This document shows, one piece after another, positions 51,346-61,446 of a stretch of 64,000 nucleotides of DNA. The stretch is taken from assembly GCA_963759095.1 (NCBI GenBank), contig CAVWYF010000011.1, positions 1 to 64,000 of the forward strand, written 5' to 3'. Position 1 is the first letter of the stretch. Each line of letters opens with the position of its first letter. The notes under the pieces were generated by a model. It was not told where the DNA came from, made no database searches, and saw only the letters and a list, made by a program, of their open reading frames with translations. Both the position numbers and the translations under genes were made by a program. This DNA is from Anderseniella sp963759095 (GTDB taxonomy: Bacteria > Pseudomonadota > Alphaproteobacteria > Rhizobiales > Aestuariivirgaceae).

Positions 51346-52092
51346 TCAGTACGTTGCGCGCCCGCCTGACAGATCAAATACGGCACCTGTGGTAAAGCTG
51401 TTCTGCGGCGAGACTATCCACGCAATCATGCTTGCCGCCTCATCGACCTGCAGGAACCTGTTGCGTGGTATCTTGGACAGCATGTAGTCGATGTGTTCCT
51501 GTTTCATCTGGTCGAATATCCTGGTTTTGGCAGCCGCAGGCGTGACGCAGTTGACCGCAATGTCGAGATCTGCCAGCTCTTTTCCCAGCGACTTGGTCAA
51601 TGCAATCACCGCCGCCTTTGAGGCTGAATAGGCTGATGCATTGGGGTTGCCTTCCTTGCCCGCGATGGAGGCGATGTTGCAGATGCGGCCGTAACCGCGC
51701 TCTGTCATGCCGGGCACCAGAGCCTTGTTGACATAGAAGGTGCCGTTCAGATTGATGTCGATCACCTGGCGCCAGGCGGCTGAATCGTAATCTGCCACAG
51801 GGGCATTGGGTCCTGCTATGCCGGCGCTGTTGACCAGAATTGAGACCGGCCCCAATGCGTCTTGCGTGGCTGCAAGGGATGCAGCGATTGCGGCCTCATC
51901 GGTGACATCTGTTGCAAATCCGGCTGCATTACTGCCCAGTTCGTCAGCTGCCTTGCCGGCAAGCGGCCCATCCATGTCCCACAGCGCGATTTTGGCGCCT
52001 GCCTTGGCCAGTGCTTGTGCCACTGCCAGGCCTATGCCCTGTGCGCCGCCGGTCACCACGGCCACCTGGCCGGCAAGATCAATCTGCGTCAT
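51346..52092 (-). CDS. Short-chain dehydrogenase/reductase (SDR)
   Basis: A 248-aa classical SDR. The NAD(P)-binding TGGAQGIGLAVA is near residue 14, NSAGIAGPNAPV is the NAG-like motif, and the catalytic set is Ser in IASIAGKEG and YSASKAAVIALTK. A run resembling 3-oxoacyl-ACP or polyol dehydrogenases; substrate not determined. The ATG at 52092 has AAAGGG upstream; a GTG at 52104 is possible. Lies between the FMN reductase and pirin genes. Confidence 0.88.
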   Translation of the reverse strand: MTQIDLAGQVAVVTGGAQGIGLAVAQALAKAGAKIALWDMDGPLAGKAADELGSNAAGFATDVTDEAAIAASLAATQDALGPVSILVNSAGIAGPNAPVADYDSAAWRQVIDINLNGTFYVNKALVPGMTERGYGRICNIASIAGKEGNPNASAYSASKAAVIALTKSLGKELADLDIAVNCVTPAAAKTRIFDQMKQEHIDYMLSKIPRNRFLQVDEAASMIAWIVSPQNSFTTGAVFDLSGGRATY

Positions 52093-52125
52093 GTCGTTGA
52101 ACACCCTTTATCCTGAGAGAAACAG

Positions 52126-52824
52126 TCAGGCCATATCGAACAGCAGAAATTCCGCGCCGTCGAGAGCCTTGATGTCGATTTCTGTTTCACCGGATATGGC
52201 AAGGCCATCGCCGGCACGCATCTGTTCGCCGTTGACCAGCAACTCGCCTGAAGCAAGCTGTATCCACTGGCCACGGCCGGCAGCCGGTTTGTGGCTGACA
52301 CTCTCATCCTTGTCCAGCAGGCTGGCATAAACGTCGGCTTGCTGGTTGATGTGAAGTACATCACTGCCCGGCGTTGCCGATATCACCAGCTTCAGCTTGT
52401 TGTGGCGCTCAGTGCGATCAAAATGACGCTGCTGGTATGAGGGTTCAATGCCGGTCTTCTCGGGCATGATCCATATCTGCAGGAAATGCACCGGCTCTGT
52501 CGCAGATCCGTTGAATTCGGAGTGCCTGATACCGGTGCCGGCGGACATGCGCTGCACATCGCCGGGCCGGATCACTGAGCCAGACCCGAGTGAATCCTTG
52601 TGCTCCAGCGCACCGTCCAGCACATACGAGATGATTTCCATATCGGCGTGGCCGTGGGTGTCGAACCCGCCGCCCGGCGAGACCATGTCCTGGTTGATGA
52701 CCCGCAGCGGACCAAAGCCCATGTGCTCGCGATCATGGTATCCGCCAAAGGAAAAACTGTGTTTTGATCTCAGCCAGCCAAAATCAGCCTGGCCGCGTTG
52801 TTCTGAAAGTCTGAGTTGCAACAT
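52126..52824 (-). CDS. Pirin-family bicupin
   Basis: A 232-aa cupin protein. The N-terminal cupin contains the metal motif GFDTHGHADMEIISYVLDGA and the EHKDSLGS / GIRHSEFN His-Glu set, characteristic of pirins with quercetinase-like activity (YhhW type). The second cupin is degenerate. The ATG at 52824 has AGGAG nine bases upstream. A LysR regulator gene is divergent. Confidence 0.9.
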   Translation of the reverse strand: MLQLRLSEQRGQADFGWLRSKHSFSFGGYHDREHMGFGPLRVINQDMVSPGGGFDTHGHADMEIISYVLDGALEHKDSLGSGSVIRPGDVQRMSAGTGIRHSEFNGSATEPVHFLQIWIMPEKTGIEPSYQQRHFDRTERHNKLKLVISATPGSDVLHINQQADVYASLLDKDESVSHKPAAGRGQWIQLASGELLVNGEQMRAGDGLAISGETEIDIKALDGAEFLLFDMA

Positions 52825-52962
52825 TGTCGTGTCTCCTGTTGCCGGCAGATTGAAGCCGCACAATCGATTCAATCGTTAAGTCAGAAAGATTGGTTCAGAC
52901 CCCAGTGGAGACAATCACGCAAAACGTATACGCATTGTTGCGTTCAGCGCTACAATCATCTG

Positions 52963-53868
52963 ATGGATCAATTCGACAGCATGAAAGCTCTGGTCTCCGC
53001 CGTTGACGAGGGTGGTTTTGCGGCAGCAGGGCGCAAGCTTGGACTGTCACGGGTCCAGGTATCGCGGCTGGTCACGGCGCTGGAAGATCATCTGGGCGCG
53101 CAATTGCTGGTGCGCACCACGCGCACCATGGCGCTGACCGAAGCCGGCCAGGTGTTTGTTGAACGCGCCCGTGTTCTGGTAGCTGACATGGCCGAGGCGG
53201 AGGCCGCCGCCGGCGACCTGACCGGGGAATTAAAAGGCCTGTTGCAGATCAACGCCCCGATGACATTCGGCGTCTCCCATATTGCACCTGCCGTCAACGA
53301 CTTCATGCGCCAGCACCGCGACATTACCGTCTCTCTGAACGTCAATGACCGCTTTGTTGACCCCTACGAAGAAGGTTTCGACATAACGCTGCGCATTGGT
53401 GATTTGCAGCCGTCGTCGCTGATTGCCAGGAAAATCTGTCCGATCCGCAGGCTCATGTGCGCAAGCCCGGACTATCTGGAAGATCGCGGCCGTCCGCGCA
53501 CGCCCGCCGACCTGGCCAACCATGCCATTCTGCACTATGGGCACCTGGGCAACGAGTTGCACTGGCCATTGCGCGGGGTTGGCGCTTCGAACCGCCTGCC
53601 GGTCTCCCCGGTACTGTGTTCCAACAATGGCGATGTGCTGAAAATGGCCAGCCTGGCGGGCCAGGGCATTGTCCTGTTGCCGGCCTTCATTGTTGCTGCA
53701 GAGTTGGCCGGCGGCGCCCTGGTGCCTGTGCTGGAAGGTTTTGAGCCGGCCCCTGTTGCGCTGCATGCAATTTATCCGCCGGACAAGTACCGACCGGCAA
53801 AAACCCGGGCCTTTGCGGATTTTCTGACCAGCAGGTTCCAGCGCCGTCCACCGGGCGGTCCGGTGTGA
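52963..53868 (+). CDS. LysR-family transcriptional regulator
   Basis: A 301-aa regulator. Winged HTH at residues about 3-62 (MKALVSAVDEGGFAAAGRKL, then SRVQVSRLVTALEDHLGAQL and LVRTTRTMALTEAG) followed by a periplasmic-binding-like effector domain in the CrgA/DmlR subgroup. The ATG at 52963 gives the normal family start; the open frame extends upstream into the divergent pirin gene. It probably controls pirin and perhaps the SDR and FMN reductase genes, as inferred from divergence. Confidence 0.9.
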   Translation: MDQFDSMKALVSAVDEGGFAAAGRKLGLSRVQVSRLVTALEDHLGAQLLVRTTRTMALTEAGQVFVERARVLVADMAEAEAAAGDLTGELKGLLQINAPMTFGVSHIAPAVNDFMRQHRDITVSLNVNDRFVDPYEEGFDITLRIGDLQPSSLIARKICPIRRLMCASPDYLEDRGRPRTPADLANHAILHYGHLGNELHWPLRGVGASNRLPVSPVLCSNNGDVLKMASLAGQGIVLLPAFIVAAELAGGALVPVLEGFEPAPVALHAIYPPDKYRPAKTRAFADFLTSRFQRRPPGGPV

Positions 53869-53871
53869 ACG

Positions 53872-55332
53872 TCAAGCGGTTGCATCCGGTTTCCTGATTG
53901 TCTTGTAAGCTGCAAGTGCCGCATCACGGGTCTGGCCCAGGTCAACAATCGGCCGCGGATAGGTGATGCCAAGATTTACGGCAGCTTTGCTGAGTACCTC
54001 AACCGGCGCCTGCCAGGGTTTGTGGATGAACTTGTCGGGCATGGCGGCCAGTTCCGGCACCCAGCGACGGACATAGCCGCCGTGCTTGTCGAATTTCTCA
54101 CCTTGCAGGATGGGGTTGAAAATCCGGAAATAAGGCGCTGCGTCCGCCCCGCACCCGGCCACCCACTGCCAGCTCGCTGAGTTCGCGCCGATGTCGGCAT
54201 CCACCAGCGTATCCCAGAACCAGTGCTCTCCAGCCTGCCAGGGCAGGCGCAGGTTCTTGATAAGGAATGACGCGACAATCATGCGAACGCGGTTGTGCAT
54301 CCACCCGGTTGCCCACAGTTCCCGCATGCCGGCATCCACGATGGGAAATCCGGTCTGCCCCGTCTGCCAGCACGCAAGTTTCCCGTCGTCCTGCAGCCAG
54401 GGAAAATCCGCGAACTCCGGTTTGAATGGCTCCGTCGGCAAGCTCGGCCAGTAATGCAGCAGATGGTACGAAAACTCCCGCCACAGGAGTTCCTTCTCGA
54501 ATGTGTGGGCGCCCCGGTCAATATTATGACGTGCTGTCGCTACGGCGTGGCGTGTTGCGGTCCAGCACTGCAAGGGGCTGATCTCACCAAAGTGCAGGTG
54601 CGGTGACAGGCGTGATGTGCCTGACACATCCGGCAGATTGCGGGCCTGATCGTAATCACCAACAGCCTGGTCCAGAAAATGCGCCAATTTCTGTAGCGCA
54701 CCGGCTTCGCCCGGTGACCAGCGTTCAGGGAATTCCGCTGCCCAGTCCGGTTTGCCTTGGTAGAGACGGAGATCGTTCAAGGTATCACTGGCGACTTCTG
54801 CTCCGTAAAAACCGATTTTCTCCGGCGCTGGTCGCGGGACTCTGGAAATATCCCGGGACAGGCAGTTTCGTGCAAACGGGGTGTAGACCTTGTACGGCCC
54901 GTCGTTTCCGGTTCTGATAGCTTCAGGTTCATGCAACAGAAATCCGGAAAATCGTTTGCACTCGACACCTTTGGCGTCGCATTGCGCTGCAATCTTCTTT
55001 TCCAGCTTGGCGGACCACGGCGCATAACCGCGTGAAAAGTAGACACCTTGCGCGCCGGTATCGCGAACCAGTTGCTCCAGTACTTTGCCTGCCTCGCCCC
55101 GGCGAAGGATCAGCTTGCCCCCCAGGGCGTCCAGTGATGATGCCAGTGACGCCAGCGACTGGTGCAACCACCAGCGTGATGCACCGCCCATGGCAAACTC
55201 GCTGGGTGTTACGTCATCGAGAATATAGACAGGTACAATCGGGTGTCCCGAGGCAACAGCGGCGTGCAGGCACGCATTGTCGCTCAGGCGCAGGTCCTGG
55301 GTGAACCAGACGATGATGGAATGAGTGCTCAC
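53872..55332 (-). CDS. phrB: Deoxyribodipyrimidine photolyase
   Basis: A 486-aa class I photolyase/cryptochrome, repairing UV-induced pyrimidine dimers with light. The antenna domain begins IIVWFTQDLRLSDNACLHAA. The FAD domain shows TSRLSPHLHFGEISP, LLWREFSYHLLHYWPSLP, WMHNRVRMIVASFLIKNLR and DADIGANSASWQWVAGCGAD with the Trp of the electron-transfer chain. Starts with GTG. Its 3' end nearly touches the convergent lysR gene (4 bp). Confidence 0.94.
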   Translation of the reverse strand: MSTHSIIVWFTQDLRLSDNACLHAAVASGHPIVPVYILDDVTPSEFAMGGASRWWLHQSLASLASSLDALGGKLILRRGEAGKVLEQLVRDTGAQGVYFSRGYAPWSAKLEKKIAAQCDAKGVECKRFSGFLLHEPEAIRTGNDGPYKVYTPFARNCLSRDISRVPRPAPEKIGFYGAEVASDTLNDLRLYQGKPDWAAEFPERWSPGEAGALQKLAHFLDQAVGDYDQARNLPDVSGTSRLSPHLHFGEISPLQCWTATRHAVATARHNIDRGAHTFEKELLWREFSYHLLHYWPSLPTEPFKPEFADFPWLQDDGKLACWQTGQTGFPIVDAGMRELWATGWMHNRVRMIVASFLIKNLRLPWQAGEHWFWDTLVDADIGANSASWQWVAGCGADAAPYFRIFNPILQGEKFDKHGGYVRRWVPELAAMPDKFIHKPWQAPVEVLSKAAVNLGITYPRPIVDLGQTRDAALAAYKTIRKPDATA

Positions 55333-55848
55333 TAGGGTGTCCGATGAACAATTGAGAATCTGCTGGTCAGAAAACGCATGAACCAGATGTATGGTTCATC
55401 CGGCCATGGCATTCTCGCAAAAGTGTATGCGGTTTTGCGGCTAAAGTGTAAAAACCCGGACTTGATCTGACTGCCATGCCAAACGCACACGATCTTGTCT
55501 TACATTCCGCCTTACCTTTGGGAGCTGCAATTTATATGTCCGGCATATAGGTGGCGGCGTTTTTGCCAAAAGTAGTCATTCGTTGAGTTTGCAGCGAGCA
55601 GCAACTCCGAGCCCAAAACGGACTACCGTTGGATTCTGCGACAACTATTTGCGACGGCCAAGCCATTGTTGTCATTCACCCGCAAACGCCGCTGCAAAAG
55701 GGATGGTTTTTGTGACACGTGAACGGCAGCAATGCGGACAAGGCGACTATGGACCATGGGTGCACTGAAGTCCGTTCCTGACCCTAAACGGAAGATCGAA
55801 ATTGCGGGGCCTCTCTATATCTGCAAACTTGCATTGGCTTGATTCGGG
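55333..55848. other. Intergenic stretch with RIME-like palindrome
   Basis: A 516-bp gene-free region between phrB and the class III aminotransferase. The only structure I see is CGCAAAA (55416-55422) facing TTTTGCG (55433-55439) around GTGTATGCGG, a short relative of the palindrome at 50637. Confidence 0.55.
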
Positions 55849-57165
55849 TTACCACCCTTCGAAGCCCATGAGTACGTCGTCCGGGACCTGGCCCGCAACG
55901 GTGTCTTGTATTGCCTTGCTCAGAATTGAGACCGCTTCATCCACTTCCTGTTCGCTCAGGTTTAATGGGGGAGTCAGTTCAAGTACGTTGGAATTCATAC
56001 CAACGTAATAATGAACCAATCCCAGTTCGAAGGCTCGATAGACGATTTTTGCAGCTGCTCGTGCTGCCGGTTCTTTACCGCTTCTGGTTTCCACAAGTTC
56101 AACGCCGACCGTCAAGCCGCGGCCACGAACATCACCGATCAACTCATGTGACTGCATCAATTGCCGCAATGATTGGATCAGATAACTGCCGGTCTTTGCA
56201 GCGTTTTCAAGCAGATTCTCGGCATGGATTGTGTCCAGAACCGCTTTTCCAGCTGCGGCGCAGATGGGATTGCCGTGTAATGTCTGCATGGAGAAGGACG
56301 TCGCGAAATCCATGATTCCTGCCGGACCGATCGCCGCCGAAATTGGAAGGCCGCCGCCGAGACCTTTACCCATCGTGATGATGTCCGGCACAAAGTCTTC
56401 ATGATCAGCGCAGGTGAAGCGGCCAGTTCGCCCGACGCCGACCTTGACCTCATCGCTTATTGTGAGGATGCCGTGGTTCTTGCACAGGTCGCACAGCTGC
56501 TTCAGAAACCCAGGTTGCGGCACGATCAAGCCTCCGTCGGACTGGATGGGTTCAATGAAGACAGCTGCGATATCTCGCGGCGGAGCGTCGGTTTCAAAGC
56601 GCTGCTTGAGTGTTTCAAGAACCGATGCGCCAGTTGTGTCGCCGTCGACCGGTCTGTAGGGGTCCGGGTAGTGCAAGCTGATCAGCCCGTCTGACTTTTC
56701 AGCATGGGTTTGCACGCTATGCCCGGACACAGCCATCGAGCCAGCGGTGCCGCCATGATACGCACCTGCGAACGTAATGATGCGTTGCCGGCCGGTTGCC
56801 GCTGTAACCGCTCGGGCAACTGTTTCATTGGCATCCGATCCTGAATGACCAAGCCATACTTTCCTTTCACCGATGCCCGGAGTGAGGTCGAGTAATCGTT
56901 CCGCCAGACCGACAGCTGCTTCATTGGTTGAGGATAACACGCTGGCGCCGGCCTGGTTTTGAAGAGCAGTTGAAACGGCTTCGACCAGCGCTGGATGGGA
57001 ATGTCCGAGGCTTACAGCTCCCCAGGATGCGGATAGGTCAAGCAAATCACGACCTGTCTCATCGACAACGTAGCTGCCATGTCCGCCGGTGAGGGCGAGC
57101 GGAAAGAACCGCAGTTTTTGCAGTTTGGAAAGAGCAACTCCGTCGCGGTCATAAAGAGATGGCAT
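55849..57165 (-). CDS. Class III PLP aminotransferase (omega-transaminase)
   Basis: A 438-aa fold-type I enzyme. Cofactor features include the SGSDANETVARAV phosphate loop, AYHGGTAGSMAVSGH, ISDEVKVGVGRTGRF (PLP-ring Asp) and ITMGKGLGGGLPISAAIG with the Schiff-base Lys. This group moves amino groups from terminal amines such as 4-aminobutyrate, putrescine or taurine. The ATG at 57165 is chosen (family start; the upstream TTG at 57180 is weak). It is the last gene of the rpiR-GS-aminotransferase unit. Confidence 0.9.
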   Translation of the reverse strand: MPSLYDRDGVALSKLQKLRFFPLALTGGHGSYVVDETGRDLLDLSASWGAVSLGHSHPALVEAVSTALQNQAGASVLSSTNEAAVGLAERLLDLTPGIGERKVWLGHSGSDANETVARAVTAATGRQRIITFAGAYHGGTAGSMAVSGHSVQTHAEKSDGLISLHYPDPYRPVDGDTTGASVLETLKQRFETDAPPRDIAAVFIEPIQSDGGLIVPQPGFLKQLCDLCKNHGILTISDEVKVGVGRTGRFTCADHEDFVPDIITMGKGLGGGLPISAAIGPAGIMDFATSFSMQTLHGNPICAAAGKAVLDTIHAENLLENAAKTGSYLIQSLRQLMQSHELIGDVRGRGLTVGVELVETRSGKEPAARAAAKIVYRAFELGLVHYYVGMNSNVLELTPPLNLSEQEVDEAVSILSKAIQDTVAGQVPDDVLMGFEGW

Positions 57166-57194
57166 GGCGGTTGTTCCCAACTGTTTCTGATTGC

Positions 57195-58508
57195 TCAGTA
57201 GACCTTTTCATAGGCTGCGCACGTTTCCTCCGGTGACATGCCATCAAGGTACTGAAGCTCACTGCGCTTGTGTTTCAGGTAAACCTCAATGAAGGGATCG
57301 CGGAACCACGAATTAACAGTAACGCTGCCCTCGAGCGCAGTGAGAGCGTCGTCCAGGGACTCTGGAAGGCGAACAAACCCCCGCTCGGTTAACTCACTCA
57401 CTGACAGCAATGACAGATCTTCCTCGGTAGGTTCCGGGGGTTCCAGTTTGTTACGAATGCCATCCAGTCCTGCATGTACGAGGGCGGCAAGTTGCAAATA
57501 AGGGCTACCGGATGAGTCGGCCCCCCTGAATTCAAAATTGAACTGTCTGGCGGGATCCATTCCCGGCAAATCGGCGACTGGGCAGATCCTGACAGAGGCT
57601 TCACGATCGCGATAACCCAGATTGTTGTAGGCAGCACTCCAGCGGTGAGGGGTCAGGCGGGCATAGGACACTGCGCTGGGAGCGGTAAAGGCGACGATCG
57701 CTGGAAGGTGGTGAAGAATGCCGGCTACAAAATACCGGGCATTTTCGTTGAGACCTCCCGGTCCGCCAGGATCATAGGTCGCCGGTTTACCTGCGTCATC
57801 CAGAAAACTCATATGGATGTGTACGCCGTTCCCGACACCTTCGGGGTGCCGGATGGGGGTAAAGGTAATGCGCTCTCCTGTCCGCTGAGATGTTGCCCGG
57901 GCAAGCTCTCGCATGAACACAGCATCATCGGCAGCACGGACACCGATTTTGGGATGCATGGTGACTTCATACTGCTGCTCGCCCCATTCTTTCAGAAAAG
58001 AGTCAGGCTCGACACCCGCTGATCTGAGCGCTGCCAGATAGGTGGCGCCAAATGCTTTCTTCTCGCGAAAGCCAGCAAGCCCGAACCCCGGGCCATAATC
58101 GACTGTGCCGTCGGTGAACTGGAATTCGAGCTCGAATGCACTGTTCAGCTCCAATCCGGTTTCAGACTTCAGAGCCGCCAGTGCTTCTTTGAGGATGCCG
58201 CGCAGGCAACATGACCACGGCTTGCCATCGGTATGCAGGATATCGCCGAGATAAAAGTGTTCCAGTGGCGAACCATCTTCAAATTCAACTTTCGCCTCGG
58301 CTTCCGGATCCGGGATCAGCAGAAGGTCGCCCAATGCACCAAACGGTGTGTCGGCGATCGTGTTGAATGCTGTGATTTGCGCGTTGGTCGGAACCCATCC
58401 AACTCCCTTTTTCAATCTGGAGGCAACATCGGCAACCGGAAATGCCTTGCCTTTTACATGCCCTGACAGGTCACTGCAGCAGACCATCGCCAATTCTTCC
58501 TGGATCAT
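57195..58508 (-). CDS. Glutamine-synthetase-family ligase (PuuA/GlnT-like)
   Basis: A 437-aa ATP-dependent ligase of the glutamine synthetase superfamily. Recognisable catalytic parts are FELEFQ (metal Glu), the GNGVHIHMSF motif (metal His), APSAVSYARLTPHRWSAAYN (ATP/Glu site) and NFEFRGADSSGSPYLQLAAL. Length is typical of non-housekeeping members such as PuuA (gamma-glutamylputrescine synthetase) or IpuC, which attach glutamate to amines; the N-terminal part is divergent from GlnA. The ATG at 58508 has AGAGG seven bases upstream. It starts just after the RpiR-type regulator stop. Confidence 0.88.
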   Translation of the reverse strand: MIQEELAMVCCSDLSGHVKGKAFPVADVASRLKKGVGWVPTNAQITAFNTIADTPFGALGDLLLIPDPEAEAKVEFEDGSPLEHFYLGDILHTDGKPWSCCLRGILKEALAALKSETGLELNSAFELEFQFTDGTVDYGPGFGLAGFREKKAFGATYLAALRSAGVEPDSFLKEWGEQQYEVTMHPKIGVRAADDAVFMRELARATSQRTGERITFTPIRHPEGVGNGVHIHMSFLDDAGKPATYDPGGPGGLNENARYFVAGILHHLPAIVAFTAPSAVSYARLTPHRWSAAYNNLGYRDREASVRICPVADLPGMDPARQFNFEFRGADSSGSPYLQLAALVHAGLDGIRNKLEPPEPTEEDLSLLSVSELTERGFVRLPESLDDALTALEGSVTVNSWFRDPFIEVYLKHKRSELQYLDGMSPEETCAAYEKVY

Positions 58509-58510
58509 TT

Positions 58511-59437
58511 TCATCCTCTCTGCTTGTCCTTACGCGCTTTAGGAATGTCTGCAGCCTTCACGTCGACGTCAGTTTCGTCGTCGAGGCGAATCCTTAGACC
58601 GTCCCATTGTTCAATCCGGCGGCGGGTGGCATCCCAATCATTGTCTGATACTTTATTGATGATCGCCTCGATAAGGAGCACCGGACCTAAGCTCGTGTCC
58701 CATGGCGTTCCCACATCAATCGACGCTGGCAGGATATGGCTACTGTGCCGGGAAATCGGTGAAAGCCATTTGTCTGTGAACAGGACGACCTGTGCACCGC
58801 GGTCTCTGGCAGCCTTATCGGCAAAAATTTCCAACCCGGCCTGGTAGCGGCGGTAATCAAACACGATCACCACATCCTTGCGCGACATGCGCATCAAATA
58901 TTCAGGCCAATCTTCATGATAGTCGGGCACCAGGTAAATCTTTGGCCGGATCTGCCGCAAATGTCTGAACAGAAAATCCGCCAGAGTATATGAGATTCGC
59001 CCGCCAATCAGAAAGACCGAACGCTTGCGGTCACCGATCATCTCGCAAATTGAGTCAAACACAGGTTCCGGGATAGCTGAGACTGTCTCACGGGTTGCAG
59101 AGATTGAGGCATCAGCAAGGGCTGCCAGGGAGTTGTCATCGGCTGTAGCCACGGCCTGTGCCTCGTGAAGAATGACCGGCGAATGGTATCTCTCCTTGAT
59201 TTCGCCGATCAGGGCACGTTGGAATTCGGCGTAACCGGAAAAACCTAGTTTGGCAATCAGACGAAAGATTGTTTGCGTGCTGACCTGAGCCCGCTTTGCG
59301 AGTTCGGTAACCGTTGAAAGTCCTGCGAACGGGTAGTCCGCCAGCAACGCCGTTGCCACCTTGCTTTCAGCAGCGGTAAGGTCGTCAGTTATTGCCTTTA
59401 GTCTGGCTTGCATCAAGCGCGGTGGTTCCTTCAACAT
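58511..59437 (-). CDS. RpiR-family transcriptional regulator (HTH + SIS)
   Basis: A 308-aa regulator. The N-terminal HTH_6 domain contains VTELAKRAQVSTQTIFRLIA and KLGFSGYAEFQRAL; the C-terminal SIS domain (about 130-260) has SVFLIGGRISYTLADFLFRH and DVVIVFDYRRYQAGLEIFAD. RpiR proteins commonly sense sugar phosphates, but this catabolic context suggests an amine or its product. The ATG at 59437 gives a full HTH; an ATG at 59413 is possible. First gene of a leftward unit, divergent from the ABC importer, whose control region it probably binds. Confidence 0.88.
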   Translation of the reverse strand: MLKEPPRLMQARLKAITDDLTAAESKVATALLADYPFAGLSTVTELAKRAQVSTQTIFRLIAKLGFSGYAEFQRALIGEIKERYHSPVILHEAQAVATADDNSLAALADASISATRETVSAIPEPVFDSICEMIGDRKRSVFLIGGRISYTLADFLFRHLRQIRPKIYLVPDYHEDWPEYLMRMSRKDVVIVFDYRRYQAGLEIFADKAARDRGAQVVLFTDKWLSPISRHSSHILPASIDVGTPWDTSLGPVLLIEAIINKVSDNDWDATRRRIEQWDGLRIRLDDETDVDVKAADIPKARKDKQRG

Positions 59438-59605
59438 TGTCCAGTAACCAGAAACTGCACAGGAATATCGCCTGGTTGCCGATTGCCATTTCCGCACAAT
59501 TTTTATCAGAAAACAATATTTGTGTTGATCTGTGATGTATTATTGAAGTTGAATGTCTCTACGATAGCCGAGTGAATTAGCGGGGAATATGTTGAGGCAG
59601 GGAAT

Positions 59606-61423
59606 ATGACCGCGCGAACTTGGATCGGGACGGGAGGCTATGTTTTCTTCCTGGTCGCTGCTGCTGTTATTGCCGCCAGCATCGGCGGTAGCATAGAACG
59701 CACTCTCATCGTCTTTTTCATCAGCCTGATCGCCGTACTCGGTATGGGCGTCTATTCCGGCAATTCCGGCATACTCAGCTTTGGTCACCTCGCTTTCATG
59801 GGGATAGCTGCCTATCTGTCAGGCATCTTGACGATGCCGGTCGCCATGAAAAAGGTGACGCTGGCCAACGCGCCGGATTTCCTCGCCAACGCCCATCTCA
59901 ACTTCTTTGCTGCAACGGTTGTAACGGTGATTTTTGTGATGGTGGTCGCTCTTGTCGTGGGCATTGTGATTTCGCGGCTTGATGGATCATCTGCCACGAT
60001 AACAACACTTGGACTACTGGTCATTGTGCATGGCATCATTATCGGTGCCCGCGACATTACCCGGGGCAGCCAGTCGTTTTTCGGCGTGCCGCGTTGGACC
60101 GATATCACGGTGGCAGCCGGCTGTGCGGTACTGGCGATAGTGATCGCAAGGCTTTTCAAGGATTCGGTATTTGGACTCAAGCTTCGCGCTTCGCGGGATG
60201 ACCAACTGGCTGCCGGCGCCATGGGTGTCAACGTGCGCATGCAGCGTTTAATATCCTGGGTGATCAGTGCTGGTTTGGTTGCGATTGCCGGAGTACTGCT
60301 CGGGCATTTCCTCGGGGCCTTTTCAGTCAAGAAATTCTACTTCGTCGATACATTCGCGTTGTTGGCCATGTTGATCGTCGGTGGTATGGCCACAGTCAGT
60401 GGGGCGATGGCCGGCGCTGTGCTCATCACCCTGGTCTCCGAACTACTTCGGCGGATTGAGGGCGGTATTGAGGTATTTGGCTTTCAGACGCCAACTTTGT
60501 TCGGGACAACGCAAATAGGTATTGGGTTGATCATCCTGCTGGTCATGTACAAGAAGGCCGGTGGACTGTTGGATCGGCTGGAATGGGATGAAATTTTGCT
60601 GCCCCGTCTTGCAGGCCGTAAGATAGGCCCGGCAGACTCCGTTGTTGAAGCGCCGGCGGTTGCGCTCGAGGGAACGCTGGAAGCTCGGAAAATTACCAAG
60701 GCGTTTGATGGTTTAGTGGCTCTCGACAAGGTTTCGCTTTCATTGAAGAGCGGTGAGATCGTAGGTCTGATCGGGCCAAATGGATCCGGCAAAACCACGC
60801 TTCTGAATGTTTTGTCGGGGATGTTGCCTGAAACATCGGGCAAGTCGTTCATCGATGGTGCAGACGTGACCGGGACACCGGCCTATCGTCTGGGTGGGAT
60901 GGGGGTCAGCCGCACCTTTCAGAATATCCGGTTGTTTTCATCCATGTCGGTTCGCCAGAACGTATCGGTGTCGGCACTCGACAAATGGCCGTTGACTACA
61001 AGCCGGGCGGCCGGTGCCGTTGTCGACCTTGCGCTGCAGACTATGAAGCTGGCTGATGTTTCCGAGGTACAGGCCTCGACCCTGTCGTATGGCGATCAAA
61101 GGCGGGTGGAAGTTGCCAGAGCGCTTGCTCTGAATCCGCGGTTTCTGTTTCTCGATGAACCCGCCGCCGGCATGAACCGGGAAGAGACAGATGCTCTGAT
61201 GGACGACCTGAAAGGTCTCAGAGAGCAATTTGGAATGGGAATATTGATCGTCGACCACGATCTGCCGTTGATCATGAAATTATGCGATCGGGTCGTGGTT
61301 CTCAATGAGGGGCATGTCATTGCCGAAGGTGCCCCGCAATCCGTGCAGAAAGATCCGCAGGTGATTGAAGCCTATCTCGGCAAAAAGGGCAGCCGGCAGG
61401 TTGCCGAAGTATTGACAGAATAA
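59606..61423 (+). CDS. Fused ABC permease-ATPase of the branched-chain type (LivM-LivG)
   Basis: A 605-aa fusion of two subunits normally encoded separately. Residues about 1-330 are a LivM-like permease (GNSGILSFGHLAFMGIAAYL and the RASRDDQLAAGAMGV EAA-type loop). After a short linker, about 355-600 is a LivG-like ATPase: Walker A GPNGSGKTTLLN, signature LSYGDQRRVEVARAL, Walker B FLFLDEPAAGMN, switch His in VDHD. It forms a complete importer with the binding protein, LivF and LivH downstream. AGGGA lies before the ATG. Substrate unknown; the context suggests an amine or amino acid. Confidence 0.93.
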   Translation: MTARTWIGTGGYVFFLVAAAVIAASIGGSIERTLIVFFISLIAVLGMGVYSGNSGILSFGHLAFMGIAAYLSGILTMPVAMKKVTLANAPDFLANAHLNFFAATVVTVIFVMVVALVVGIVISRLDGSSATITTLGLLVIVHGIIIGARDITRGSQSFFGVPRWTDITVAAGCAVLAIVIARLFKDSVFGLKLRASRDDQLAAGAMGVNVRMQRLISWVISAGLVAIAGVLLGHFLGAFSVKKFYFVDTFALLAMLIVGGMATVSGAMAGAVLITLVSELLRRIEGGIEVFGFQTPTLFGTTQIGIGLIILLVMYKKAGGLLDRLEWDEILLPRLAGRKIGPADSVVEAPAVALEGTLEARKITKAFDGLVALDKVSLSLKSGEIVGLIGPNGSGKTTLLNVLSGMLPETSGKSFIDGADVTGTPAYRLGGMGVSRTFQNIRLFSSMSVRQNVSVSALDKWPLTTSRAAGAVVDLALQTMKLADVSEVQASTLSYGDQRRVEVARALALNPRFLFLDEPAAGMNREETDALMDDLKGLREQFGMGILIVDHDLPLIMKLCDRVVVLNEGHVIAEGAPQSVQKDPQVIEAYLGKKGSRQVAEVLTE

Positions 61424-61446
61424 AGACAACAGGAGAGGAAATTATC